Shown piece by piece: positions 52,400 to 61,206 of a DNA stretch of 64,000 nucleotides (position 1 is its first letter; each line of letters begins with the position of its first letter). Position numbers and translations under genes: made by a program. Under the pieces are notes generated by a model, which saw only the letters and a program-made list of their open reading frames with translations, did no database searches and was not told the DNA's origin. This DNA comes from Qipengyuania_C sp046254955 (lineage in GTDB: Bacteria > Pseudomonadota > Alphaproteobacteria > Sphingomonadales > Sphingomonadaceae). The DNA is taken from contig NZ_JBJXRG010000003.1 in NCBI RefSeq assembly GCF_046254955.1, positions 1 through 64,000 on the forward strand. Direction: 5' to 3'.

Positions 52400-53854
52400 A
52401 TGGCGAGCGAACGGGACGAGGATTTGCTGGTAGCCGATCCGCCTCTGGCGGAGGACGCGGCGCACCATGATGGCCGCCCCGATGACCGCATCGACGACGA
52501 GCGCCACGACGAGGAGAACCGGCTCAAGCCGGAATTCGTTCGCAAGATCCGCAATGCGCTGGATGCCGAGGAAAACGAGGCCGTCCATGACCTGATTGAG
52601 CCGCTGCACCCGGCTGATATTGCCGACCTTGTCGAACTGTTTGAGCGCGACGAACGCGATCAACTGGCAGCGGCCGCCGCCGAATTGATGAGCGCCGATG
52701 TGATCGCCGAGCTCAACGATCACGTGCGCGAAGACATGATGGAAGCGCTGCCTGCCGATGCGGTGGCGGCGATCGTCGAAGAACTCGAGATGGACGATGC
52801 GGTCCAATTGCTCGAAGACCTCGACGAAGACGACCAGCAGGCCATCCTCGCCGAAGTTGAGCCCGAAGATCGCGCCGCGATTGAAAGCGCGCTCTCTTAT
52901 CCCGAGGAAACCGCCGGCCGCTTGATGAACCGCAATTTCGTTGCGGTTCCGGAGCATCTCACCGTGGGCGCGCTGATCGATATGCTGCGCGATGAAGGCG
53001 ACCTGGCGAACGACTTCTGGGAAATCTTCGTGGTCGATCACAAGCATCACCCGGTCGGCACTTGCCTCCTCTCGTGGATCCTGCGCACCCCGCGCAATAT
53101 CAAGCTGACCGACGTGATGAAGCGCGACCAGACGCTGATCCCGGTCACGATGGATCAGGAAGAGCTGGGCCTGATGTTCCAGAAATACGGCCTGATCTCG
53201 GCCGCGGTCATCGATGAGAGCGGGCGATTGGTCGGCCAGATGACCGTCGATGACGTGGTCCACATAATCGCCGAAGAAGCGGGTGAAGACGTGCTGCTGC
53301 TTTCCGGCGCCGGTGAAGGCGACATCAACGAGCCGATCCGCGAAGCCTATGGTAGCCGGGTGCGCTGGCTGATCGCCAATCTGGGCACTGCTGTAGTCGG
53401 TAGCGCGATCATCGCCATGTTCGGTGCGGCGATCGAGAAGCTCGTCGCGCTCGCCGTACTTATGCCGATCGTGGCAAGCATTGGCGGCAATGCGGGTACG
53501 CAGACAATGGCCGTCGCCGTGCGCGCTATCGCGATGAACCAGCTAACCAGAGCCAACACCTGGCGTATCGTCGGGCGCGAATTGCGCGTCGCGCTGCTCA
53601 ACGGCGTCACCATTGCAGTGCTGATCGGGTTGGCAACGGCCGCGATCTTCACACCCGAACTCGGCGTGGTGATCGCGGCAGCGATGGTGATCAACATCAT
53701 CGTCTCAGGTATGGCGGGCGTGCTTGTGCCCGTCACATTCGAGCGGCTGGGTCAGGATCCGGCTGTGGCCAGTTCGGTATTCGTGACGATGATCACCGAT
53801 TCCATGGGCTTCTTCGCTTTCCTCGGTCTGGCGGTGGCCAGCGGTATCGTCTGA
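52400..53854 (+). CDS. mgtE: Magnesium transporter MgtE
   Basis: Mg2+ channel of 484 residues. The N-terminal superhelical MgtE_N domain (about residues 55-160, with LHPADIADLVELFERDER) is followed by two CBS domains (about 165-290). A C-terminal pore with five membrane segments begins at about residue 320 (LGTAVVGSAIIAMFGAA) and carries the pore motif PIVASIGGNAGTQTMA. The order and length match the family. Its stop lies 4 bases from the stop of the convergent cyclase gene. Confidence 0.95.
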   Translation: MASERDEDLLVADPPLAEDAAHHDGRPDDRIDDERHDEENRLKPEFVRKIRNALDAEENEAVHDLIEPLHPADIADLVELFERDERDQLAAAAAELMSADVIAELNDHVREDMMEALPADAVAAIVEELEMDDAVQLLEDLDEDDQQAILAEVEPEDRAAIESALSYPEETAGRLMNRNFVAVPEHLTVGALIDMLRDEGDLANDFWEIFVVDHKHHPVGTCLLSWILRTPRNIKLTDVMKRDQTLIPVTMDQEELGLMFQKYGLISAAVIDESGRLVGQMTVDDVVHIIAEEAGEDVLLLSGAGEGDINEPIREAYGSRVRWLIANLGTAVVGSAIIAMFGAAIEKLVALAVLMPIVASIGGNAGTQTMAVAVRAIAMNQLTRANTWRIVGRELRVALLNGVTIAVLIGLATAAIFTPELGVVIAAAMVINIIVSGMAGVLVPVTFERLGQDPAVASSVFVTMITDSMGFFAFLGLAVASGIV

Positions 53855-53858
53855 GCTT

Positions 53859-54797
53859 TTACCGAATTGCAATCGGATTGATCACTGCCTGAACTGATCC
53901 TGCAAAACGCGGCTGCCCCAGCACGAAGAAGAACTCATGCGCGCCGTCGGCGGCCAGTTCAGCGGTATTCATGGTCTCAAGCACGTAGATCCCGGCATCA
54001 ACCAGCAGGAACTGGTGGACCGGGAAGACATTGCCGCCTTCGAATGCCATGGTCTCCAGCGCCGCACTGTCGGCACCGATGGCGACCACGCCCAGCTCGG
54101 CCAGATACTCCGCGCCGTCGATACTGATGCCCGGTTGCTGCGCAATATAAGCTTCGCCGTTCTCCTGCTCCATCGTCAGCCAGCCGGTGTGGAACAGGAC
54201 CACGTCACCGTGGCCGATCGTCACGCCCTGCGCTTCAGCTGCGGCCTGGATATCCTCGCGCCCAAACCCCTGCATCGGCTCGAGCCGTTCGACACCGAAA
54301 TGCTTGGCCATGTCGAGCAGTACGCCGCGTGTGGCGATCGGCGGGATATGCTCTGTGCCCAGCTCCTTGAGGCCGTCCGCCGCGAAGAAATCTTCCCGTT
54401 TACGCCCGCCGAAATGCACCCCGTCGCGACCGATATGGCCGAAGCCGTCAATCTGGCTGCCGATCCCGACATGCGTTTCAAGCCGGTCATCATGCGCGGT
54501 GACCTTGTTGGCTCCCTGGGCCGGGCCGCCATCATAAGCGATGATCGAAAAACTGCGTCCAGGATAAGCAACCGAATCGGGCCCGGTAATCACCCCTAAC
54601 GCATAGACCTTGCCCTCGGTGACCAGGCCGGCGGCTTTGGCCACCTTCTCCGGCGTGATTGTCCCCGCCATTCCGAAAGTGGAGTCGGGCGCCGGAACGG
54701 GCGCCGTGTCTTCCTCGGCATCGGGCGCCTTGGTGCATGCTGCGCCGGCCAAAAGCATGGCCGCCAGCCCCATTCCGAAAATCCGATTGCGTTGCAT
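53859..54797 (-). CDS. Cyclase/kynurenine-formamidase-family lipoprotein
   Basis: A 312-residue lipoprotein of the cyclase (PF04199) family. The signal MQRNRIFGMGLAAMLLAG ends in a lipobox AGAAC. The metal-binding stretch reads ETHVGIGSQIDGFGHIG, a variant of the usual H-x-G-T-H-x-D-x3-H in which the central His is Gln. GHGDVVLFHTGWL and GADSAALE are conserved downstream. Known members are metal-dependent formamidases or cyclic-amide hydrolases; the substrate here is unknown and the variant site may alter metal use. Convergent with mgtE. Confidence 0.85.
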   Translation of the reverse strand: MQRNRIFGMGLAAMLLAGAACTKAPDAEEDTAPVPAPDSTFGMAGTITPEKVAKAAGLVTEGKVYALGVITGPDSVAYPGRSFSIIAYDGGPAQGANKVTAHDDRLETHVGIGSQIDGFGHIGRDGVHFGGRKREDFFAADGLKELGTEHIPPIATRGVLLDMAKHFGVERLEPMQGFGREDIQAAAEAQGVTIGHGDVVLFHTGWLTMEQENGEAYIAQQPGISIDGAEYLAELGVVAIGADSAALETMAFEGGNVFPVHQFLLVDAGIYVLETMNTAELAADGAHEFFFVLGQPRFAGSVQAVINPIAIR

Positions 54798-54867
54798 CTC
54801 TCATCCCCCGCCATTTGCCCGGCCACTGCAGGCTTGATTATATGCTCCCGTGCCCCAGATCATACCC

Positions 54868-55260
54868 ATGCCGCTGCATATGACCAAGATCGCATTTGGC
54901 GCAAAGAGCTGGGACGATCTGGCGAGCTGGTTCGTCGACCGCGAGCGCTTTCTTATGACGACGCGCTACCTGCCGAAGCGGCACGAGGAGATGCTCGGCG
55001 GATCGCTCTACTGGGTCCTCAACCATGCACTGGTTGCGCGCTCGCCGATCCTCGGGTTTCCGCAAGCGAAAGACGGGCGCTGGCATATCGATCTCGAGCC
55101 GCGCCTGATCCGAGTTCACCCTATACCAAAGCGCGCGCACCAAGGCTGGCGCTATCTCAAGGATGAGGACGCCCCGCGCGATCTCGCAGATGGTGAGGAA
55201 ATCGGCGACGTGATGCCCGGCAGGCTCGCCGGTAAGCTACAGAAACTGGGACTGATTTAG
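54868..55260 (+). CDS. DUF1489 family protein
   Basis: A 130-residue cytosolic protein of a family confined largely to alphaproteobacteria, function unknown. The start MPLHMTKIAFGAKSWDDL and the segment LNHALVARSPILGF with HQGWRYLKDEDAP are typical. ATG 54868 is chosen by homology; an in-frame GTG at 54850 adds six residues. A decayed partial copy of this gene lies at about 56340-56450, on the other side of the sulfotransferase gene. Confidence 0.85.
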   Translation: MPLHMTKIAFGAKSWDDLASWFVDRERFLMTTRYLPKRHEEMLGGSLYWVLNHALVARSPILGFPQAKDGRWHIDLEPRLIRVHPIPKRAHQGWRYLKDEDAPRDLADGEEIGDVMPGRLAGKLQKLGLI

Positions 55261-55367
55261 GTTCAGGTTTCTGGCGTCCCGAGATCAAACTCTCTGCTTT
55301 GAGAAGCATGGTCCACTGTTCTAGAAGTTCATCAACGGGCACCGCGCACTTAATGGGGGAGAGTTTG

Positions 55368-56294
55368 ATGGCACAGCTGCCGACACGCTCACGCGTTTAC
55401 CAGAATCACCACCTGGATTCGACGCGCTGGAACTGGTTTGAACCGCGTGACGACGATATCGTGATCGCTACGTCCTATAAGGCCGGGACGACGCTGATGC
55501 AGACCATCGTGGGCAATCTTCTTTTCCCGGATGGTGACCTTCCCGGCCCCGCATCATTCATTTCTCCCTGGCTCGACTTTCGCCCCATTCCGCTCGAGAT
55601 GGTTTTGGGCCAGCTCGAAGCGCAGCAGCATCGGCGCTACATCAAGACGCACACGCCGCTGGATGGATTGCCTTTTTGCCCGCAGGCCAAATACCTCTGC
55701 GTCAGCCGCGATCCACGCGATGTCTTCATGTCCCTGCTCAATCACTGGAGCAGCCACACGGAAGAATTCTACACCGCTGCCAACGGACTTCCAGGGCGGG
55801 TCGGCGACGAGTTTCCGCGTTATGGCGGCGATGTGAAGCAGATCTGGCGCGACTGGATCACGCGTACCTGGTTCGATTGGGAAATCGGCGGCTATCCCTA
55901 CTGGTCACATCTCAGCTACGCGCAAACCTTCTGGGATCATCGCGACCAACCCAACATCAAGCTGGTCCACTTCAATGATCTCTTGGCCGACCTCGACGGA
56001 CAGATGCGCGCTATCGCAGATTACCTCGAAATCGACGTTCCGTCGGAGCTTTGGGCCGATGTCGTCAAACGCTGCACCTTTGCGGAGGTAAAGAAAGACC
56101 CCTCCAAAGTCGTCGGTGAGAATATCACCTTTGCCTTCAAAGGCGGCGCAGAGAGCTTCATCCACAAGGGCACGAATGGGCGATGGATCGGAGTCCTGGA
56201 TGAGGAAGACCTGGCGCTTTACGATGAAGCGATGAGCAAGCTGCCGCCTGACTATGCGAGTTGGTTGGAAAACGGCGGCCCCATCGATCCCTGA
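55368..56294 (+). CDS. Cytosolic-type sulfotransferase
   Basis: PAPS-dependent sulfotransferase of 308 residues (Sulfotransfer_1). The 5'-phosphosulfate loop is IATSYKAGTTLMQTIVGN, the catalytic His lies in RRYIKTHTPLDGLPF, and the 3'-phosphate site is LCVSRDPRDVFMSLLNHW. The C-terminal KGTNGRWIGVLDEED matches the GxxGxWK-type motif. Such eukaryote-like enzymes in bacteria sulfate phenols, steroids or amines; the acceptor is unknown. ATG 55368 has GGGGAGA 7 bases upstream. It is flanked by a DUF1489 gene and a DUF1489 fragment, suggesting insertion or duplication at this site. Confidence 0.88.
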   Translation: MAQLPTRSRVYQNHHLDSTRWNWFEPRDDDIVIATSYKAGTTLMQTIVGNLLFPDGDLPGPASFISPWLDFRPIPLEMVLGQLEAQQHRRYIKTHTPLDGLPFCPQAKYLCVSRDPRDVFMSLLNHWSSHTEEFYTAANGLPGRVGDEFPRYGGDVKQIWRDWITRTWFDWEIGGYPYWSHLSYAQTFWDHRDQPNIKLVHFNDLLADLDGQMRAIADYLEIDVPSELWADVVKRCTFAEVKKDPSKVVGENITFAFKGGAESFIHKGTNGRWIGVLDEEDLALYDEAMSKLPPDYASWLENGGPIDP

Positions 56295-56339
56295 CTGGCC
56301 ATCGGGCCGCACCGGAGTGGTCGTGAAACGTCTTTAGCC

Positions 56340-56450
56340 TTCGGTCCCATTTGGCTCGATCAACTGGGACGATCCGGCGAACTGGTTGGAGGGCCGCCAG
56401 CAGCCTCTGCTCAAGTGCGCGCGCCAAGGCTGGCGGACAAGCCATCGCTA
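56340..56450 (+). pseudogene. Degenerate, internally deleted copy of the DUF1489 gene
   Basis: CATTTGGC at 56348, then CTGGGACGAT at 56364 and GGCGA..CTGG after it, align without gaps to the DUF1489 gene at 54893-54945. A second block, GCGCGC.CCAAGGCTGGCG at about 56417-56435, matches 55133-55151. The intervening 190 bases of the intact gene are reduced to about 20. The reading frame cannot give a full protein, and the piece runs up to the stop of the diguanylate cyclase gene on the other strand. It is a remnant, visible directly by comparison within the window. Confidence 0.75.
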
Positions 56451-56451
56451 C

Positions 56452-58341
56452 CTACGCTGCTTGAGTCTTCAACTTGGCCTTGTGGCGATACATCGCCTGA
56501 TCCGCGCGGCGCAGGATTTCGCCAACATCATCCTCAAGCGGGTCAGACGACGCATGACCGATGGATGCGCCAACCGATACCGCAATGCCGCTCGAGCTGA
56601 TCCGAATAGGCGCGCTGATCTGATCTACCAGCCGCATCACTTCACGCTCCGGCACAAATTGATCGCGCGATCCCCTGAAAAGGACAGCAAACTCATCACC
56701 TCCCAATCGCGCAACCAGGTCGGTGCTGCGCACCATCCGCCGCAAACGCTGTGCAATCTCGACCAGCAATTCGTCACCTGCATCGTGGCCGTGCGTATCG
56801 TTGATCTGCTTGAAGCCGTTGAGATCGATGAAGAAAAGTTCGAAATTCTGTTGATCCCTGGCCGCATGGACCAGCGCTCTCTCGAGGCCGCGGCGGTTTG
56901 AGCACCCCGTCAAATCATCCTCATGCAACTGGCCGAGCAATGTTTCGTGTTGTTGGCGGAACGCCGTCACATCGCGCAGGACCGCAATAGCAACGTGTGG
57001 ATAGGGCCAGTCGATCTCGAATACCCGGTCTTCCTCCGGCGTGCTGAAAATGATCTCATCCGGGCGCTTTCCTGCTTGCAAAGCGCACTTGCTGGCTAGC
57101 TGTTCGCCGAACTGCTCACGCAATTCCAATCCCCGGCGATTGGCCCGCTTGAGCAGATTGTTCGCACCGATAAGTATGGCCGGCTGTTCGCTTTCTTCCT
57201 GCGCGCGCCAGGCCCATGCTTCTTCGGGACTGAGATCACCGCGCATGAAGTTCTGCATCAGTGGAACGATCCGAATGCGATGCGCCAGCGCCGCGTTGAC
57301 CATGATCAGGAAGCAACTGATTGCAGTGACCAGCGTAACGGGCACCCCCATCATTGAGACCAACGTCATGTGCGCAGCTGCAAGCGCGAGGACCGCTGTT
57401 ATGACAAGGACCAGCAGGTAGCGGCCCGATGAGGCAATCATCGCGCAAACGATCCCAAGAAGAGCCGCCAAGGCAGTCAGGACCAGGTTGATCCGCGCGC
57501 CGATCTGGCGCCTTTCAGGATAGCCCTGGGCGACAGATTGCGCCGCCGCTGCCAACACTGTTGCCCTGCTCGCCGTGCCGGATTGAGGCAAGTAAGCCTG
57601 GGTTGGCGCAACATCCGGGCTGGCAGAGACGATCACCATGCGCCCCGCGAGCTCGACTCGCCCCTCAAACACGTCATCAGCCGATGCGCGCTCAAACGCT
57701 TGATGGCCAATGCGCAGATCGATCGGCACCGTGGCGGGGTCGGTTGTTCCTCCCGAGAGCCAAATCGCCGGGTTTGCGCCGCGATCCTTGTTGCTGCGAC
57801 CAACTTTCCGGTGCCAGCCGTCGACATCGGGTGTCAGTCGCCCGTCAAGTACTGTACCTGTCGCAAGGAAGCGCTCATGCGCGCGGTTTTCTGCACCAGG
57901 CCACACCACGATACCCAGCTGGCCCTTCGCAAAACGTTCCATCGCCTCGGCCCGCTCGATCTCGGCCGGCACTTCGATCGTTTCCCCCGGCCTGAAATCG
58001 AACAGCACCCGTTTGGGTTCTCCCGCCTCGATAACGTTCAGCAGCCTTGTCATGTTGGCATGCGACAGGATCGGGCGGCCGTATTTGTTGAGATCTGCCC
58101 CGGTGATCTCGATCAATAGGAACTCGGGATCCGCAGGCAGATCCTGCCCCACCAGGAGCGCGTCAGAAATCCTCCGATCGGTGGTAGAAGATGGTTGGAT
58201 GACAAGCAGCGCAAGGCAAATAGCAATCCCGATCACAAACGGACGCAGCCACTTGCCCAAGAAAGCACTCACCCTCCCGAACGCGGTCCGGAAGGGTGGG
58301 CTGTTCCCGATAGCGGGCTCGATGGGAGAGCGCTCATTCAT
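56452..58341 (-). CDS. CHASE2-GGDEF diguanylate cyclase
   Basis: A 629-residue membrane diguanylate cyclase. Residues about 35-52 form one membrane helix, then a periplasmic CHASE2 sensor (about 55-275; DPEFLLIEITGADLNKYGRP, LFDFRPGETIEVPAEIE). Three more membrane helices follow (about 285-352). A PAS-like region (about 385-455) links to the GGDEF domain with DDLTGCSNRRGLE, DLNGFKQINDTHGHDAGDE and the intact active loop RLGGDEFAV. No EAL domain. It reads away from nothing on the right but a pilin gene lies 26 bases upstream, so they may share a transcript. Confidence 0.92.
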   Translation of the reverse strand: MNERSPIEPAIGNSPPFRTAFGRVSAFLGKWLRPFVIGIAICLALLVIQPSSTTDRRISDALLVGQDLPADPEFLLIEITGADLNKYGRPILSHANMTRLLNVIEAGEPKRVLFDFRPGETIEVPAEIERAEAMERFAKGQLGIVVWPGAENRAHERFLATGTVLDGRLTPDVDGWHRKVGRSNKDRGANPAIWLSGGTTDPATVPIDLRIGHQAFERASADDVFEGRVELAGRMVIVSASPDVAPTQAYLPQSGTASRATVLAAAAQSVAQGYPERRQIGARINLVLTALAALLGIVCAMIASSGRYLLVLVITAVLALAAAHMTLVSMMGVPVTLVTAISCFLIMVNAALAHRIRIVPLMQNFMRGDLSPEEAWAWRAQEESEQPAILIGANNLLKRANRRGLELREQFGEQLASKCALQAGKRPDEIIFSTPEEDRVFEIDWPYPHVAIAVLRDVTAFRQQHETLLGQLHEDDLTGCSNRRGLERALVHAARDQQNFELFFIDLNGFKQINDTHGHDAGDELLVEIAQRLRRMVRSTDLVARLGGDEFAVLFRGSRDQFVPEREVMRLVDQISAPIRISSSGIAVSVGASIGHASSDPLEDDVGEILRRADQAMYRHKAKLKTQAA

Positions 58342-58367
58342 GCAAGGAGGCTGCCATTAGCGCACCG

Positions 58368-58610
58368 CTAGGCGGTTGCCCTGGCTGCGGCGACTGGGCC
58401 TTCGTCTGCGCCGCCCCCACCGGCATCCGAACTCAAGGTCGAGCTGATAGTCTCAAACGTCATCGACAGTTCACCTCCCAAGACCTGCATCGCCTGGATC
58501 GCTGCGATGGCGATCAACGTAGCGATCAGGCCATACTCAATCGCAGTCGCACCGCACTCGTCGGCTACCAGTTCGCGGTACACACACTTTGACTTCTCGA
58601 TCCACACCAT
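58368..58610 (-). CDS. Flp/Fap-type pilin
   Basis: An 80-residue type IVb pilin precursor. After a short leader the processing site and hydrophobic helix are seen in ECGATAIEYGLIATLIAIAA, with Glu at +5 as usual. The C-terminal Gly/Ala-rich tail is low complexity. AGGA precedes the ATG. No tad/cpa assembly genes are nearby, so assembly depends on genes elsewhere or the pilin is an orphan. It lies just upstream of the CHASE2-GGDEF gene in the same direction. Confidence 0.88.
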   Translation of the reverse strand: MVWIEKSKCVYRELVADECGATAIEYGLIATLIAIAAIQAMQVLGGELSMTFETISSTLSSDAGGGGADEGPVAAARATA

Positions 58611-58829
58611 GGCTTGGGTCTCTTCCTATTGACCCAACCGCCTTTGCCCGACCCGGCTTAAGGGAATGTCTGCACATAGCGTATAGAAACGGTTAACGGC
58701 GGAGTTACACTTACCGAAAAAAGGCAGAATTGCGGGATTTTTGCACCACAAGCGCAAGTAAGAATTCTGCCAAAGGAGCTGCTTGGGATATAACCCGGTT
58801 AACAATTGGGTCGCCAGCAGGAGCGAAAA

Positions 58830-59636
58830 TCAGTCCCTTGCGGCCCGCAGCTTCGCGAACACGCTTTTCACATCGTATTCGTCATCGCCCTCATAGCGCG
58901 GCGCATATTTCTCGAATGCCTCGTCCAGCGCAGCGATCCGTTCATGCACACGCACTGCATTGTAGGCATGCGCGACGACAAAGCGTTCGCGCGCGAGCAT
59001 CTGCGGCACGATGATCCCGGCGAACTCGTCGGCGTGCATCCCGTATTTCATGAAGCGGTCTTCGCCGATTGCGGTGTGGACCCAGCCGGGGATAACCAAT
59101 CCCGCATGGACATGATCGGGCAAATCCTCGCGCAGGCTCTCGGTCATACCCAAGACCGCATGCTTTGCGGCGATATAGGCCGCAGTGCGCGGGACCGCGC
59201 AAAACCAGCTGTTCTCGCTCCCGGTATTGTAGATCGCGCTCGGGCGGTCCTGCTCGATCATGCGCGGGATGAACGCATGGCAACCGTTCCACACGCCGTA
59301 AAAATTGACTTCAAAGTGCGCTCGAGCTTCATCGGGCGAAACTTCCCACATCTTGCCGTGCGGGCCGCCGATCCCGGCATTGTTGAACAGTAGCTCGACG
59401 CTGCCGAGCTGGTCGAAAGCCGCATCGGCCAGTTCCTGGACCTGCGACAGGTTGGAGACATCGCATGGCAGTGCCAGTGCTCCCTTGATCGATGCAGCTG
59501 CTTCATCGAGCCGGTCCCCCGGCAAATCCGCCAGCATGACGCGCGTGCCGCCGTCGGCCAGCTTGCGCGCAACCGCCAGCCCGATCCCGCTCGCCCCGCC
59601 GGTAATGACCGCGCTGCGAGGCCGGAATTCACTCAA
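58830..59636 (-). CDS. Short-chain dehydrogenase/reductase
   Basis: NAD(P)-dependent oxidoreductase of 268 residues. The Rossmann motif VITGGASGIGLAVARKL, NNAGIGG, the catalytic Ser region NTGSENSWF and Y-x-x-x-K in AYIAAKHAVLGMTE are all present. The start is a TTG at 59636 that overlaps the stop of the upstream gene by 4 bases (TTGA); no better start exists. It is the last gene of a tightly coupled four-gene operon. Substrate unknown. Confidence 0.88.
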   Translation of the reverse strand: MSEFRPRSAVITGGASGIGLAVARKLADGGTRVMLADLPGDRLDEAAASIKGALALPCDVSNLSQVQELADAAFDQLGSVELLFNNAGIGGPHGKMWEVSPDEARAHFEVNFYGVWNGCHAFIPRMIEQDRPSAIYNTGSENSWFCAVPRTAAYIAAKHAVLGMTESLREDLPDHVHAGLVIPGWVHTAIGEDRFMKYGMHADEFAGIIVPQMLARERFVVAHAYNAVRVHERIAALDEAFEKYAPRYEGDDEYDVKSVFAKLRAARD

Positions 59637-60322
59637 GCCGGAAACCTCTCGGCCACGCGGCGCAGCGCATTGACGTAAGTTGCGGGTTCCTGAGCGCCAG
59701 GAATCAGGAACTTGCCTTCGATCACCATTGCCGGAACCCCGGTGATATTCATTTCGTAAGCCGCCTGCTCTTCGGCCCGCACGCGCTGGCCAAGGTCTTC
59801 GTCATCGAGCGCGCGTTCGGCCGCGCCGCGCAGCACTCCGTGATCTTCAGCAATACCGAGTAGGACCTCGCGGTCACCCACATCGCGGCGTTGGTTGAAA
59901 TGGGCCTCAAATAAAGCGAGCTTCAATTCGGTCTGTTTGTCCCCGCCATAGCTATCGAGCACATGCGCCAGCAGCTTGTGCGCCAGGAAAGTGTTGCGCA
60001 TCATCGCGGGCTGCGAGGGGTCCTCGCCTTTGTAATCGAGGCTTACGCCTGCACTCTCGGCAATCTGGCGCATCCGGTCGCGCATCGCCTTGCCCTCTTC
60101 TTCGGTGCGGCGGTATTTCTTGCGCAGATGCGCGCCCTGCTCCTCCCCCTCAGCGGGCATGTCGGGATTGAGCTCGAACGGGCGCCAGCGAATTTCCGCT
60201 TCGATTTCGCCTTCCAGTTCCTTCAGACCCTTGGCGAGCTGTCCGTGCCCAACAAGGCACCACGGGCACATGACATCGGACCAGATGTCGATGGTGAGCT
60301 TGCGCGGGGAAGTTTCGGTCAT
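59633..60322 (-). CDS. DsbA-fold oxidoreductase (FrnE-like)
   Basis: A 229-residue cytoplasmic thioredoxin-fold protein. The CPWC motif is in WSDVMCPWCLVGHGQL, and the cis-proline region is GVPAMVIEGKFLIPGAQ. FrnE-like proteins act as disulfide isomerases or in polyketide and stress contexts. ATG 60322 overlaps the nudC stop by 4 bases (ATGA), and its stop overlaps the SDR start. An upstream in-frame start would add four residues only. No signal peptide. Confidence 0.9.
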   Translation of the reverse strand: MTETSPRKLTIDIWSDVMCPWCLVGHGQLAKGLKELEGEIEAEIRWRPFELNPDMPAEGEEQGAHLRKKYRRTEEEGKAMRDRMRQIAESAGVSLDYKGEDPSQPAMMRNTFLAHKLLAHVLDSYGGDKQTELKLALFEAHFNQRRDVGDREVLLGIAEDHGVLRGAAERALDDEDLGQRVRAEEQAAYEMNITGVPAMVIEGKFLIPGAQEPATYVNALRRVAERFPA

Positions 60323-61206
60323 TTGTCGAGCCACCAGGTTACGAGATGATGCGCTATAGCAAAACTGCGCGGAAAAATGATCTCTTCCGTGCCGGCGTCT
60401 CCGGCGGCGCGGGCGATCTCAAGCTCTTCGCGCGAAAACCAGCGGGCTTCCTCGATCTCGGTTTCATCGAGCGTCAGCTCGGGATCATCGGCATAGGAAT
60501 GACAGCCGATCATCAGCTGGCTGGGGAACGGCCACGGCTGGCTGGCCAGATAGGTGACATCGCGCACGCGCACGCCGGCTTCCTCCCACACCTCGCGTGC
60601 AACCGCTTCCTCGATGCTTTCGCCCGGCTCGACAAAGCCCGCCAGGGCCGAAAACACGCGCTTGGGAAAGCGTGGCTGGCGGCCAAGCAGGAGCTTGTCG
60701 TCATGCTCGACCAGCATGATCGTGACCGGATCGGTGCGCGGAAAATGCTGCGCATTGCAGGTAGGGCAGTCGCGCTGCCAGCCGCCCTTGGTCGGCTTTG
60801 TATCGGCGCCGCAGCGCGCGCAGAAGCGGTGCCGCGCGTGCCAGTCAACCAGGCTGCGCGCGCCGCCATACAGCGCCAGCTGGTCGGGCGAGAGTAACTG
60901 CATCGCCTGCCAGATCTGCGGATTGGCGTAGGCAGGGCCCGTCGCGCCCACGTCGGGCACAGCGGCGAAGCACGCCTTGCCGTCGGGGTCGAGCCCGAGG
61001 AAGCACAGTTCTGCCTCAGGATCGCAATCCGCGAGCGTGCCCCATTGCAGCTCGCCCAGATCGTCGAACACCGGCTCCAGCCCCTCCATGATGAGCAGCC
61101 GCGCGCGAAAATTCATCAATCCCGCGAGCTGGTCGGGATCGACCCGGATCTGGTCGGCCCGATCGAGCGGTGAACCGGTGAATGCGATCGCTGGGACGGA
61201 GCTCAC
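60319..61206 (-). CDS. nudC: NAD+ diphosphatase / NADH pyrophosphatase NudC
   Basis: Nudix hydrolase that cleaves NADH and removes NAD caps from RNA. The 295-residue protein has a zinc ribbon (CARCGADTKPTKGG to CPTC), the Nudix box GFVEPGESIEEAVAREVWEE, and the NudC-specific motif SQPWPFPSQLM. The GTG start at 61206 overlaps the stop of the upstream hydrolase by 4 bases (GTGA). The stop overlaps the next start as ATGA. It is the second gene of the operon. Confidence 0.95.
   Translation of the reverse strand: MSSVPAIAFTGSPLDRADQIRVDPDQLAGLMNFRARLLIMEGLEPVFDDLGELQWGTLADCDPEAELCFLGLDPDGKACFAAVPDVGATGPAYANPQIWQAMQLLSPDQLALYGGARSLVDWHARHRFCARCGADTKPTKGGWQRDCPTCNAQHFPRTDPVTIMLVEHDDKLLLGRQPRFPKRVFSALAGFVEPGESIEEAVAREVWEEAGVRVRDVTYLASQPWPFPSQLMIGCHSYADDPELTLDETEIEEARWFSREELEIARAAGDAGTEEIIFPRSFAIAHHLVTWWLDK

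Noticed and set aside
56295..56451. Possible short gene after the sulfotransferase
   Set aside because: No open frame with a start is convincing; the sequence is explained by a DUF1489 remnant.
58611..58829. The largest gene-free gap, 219 bases, checked for a tRNA, small RNA or CtrA box
   Set aside because: No cloverleaf or TTAA-N7-TTAA pair was found. It probably holds the pilin promoter; I see nothing further that I can support.
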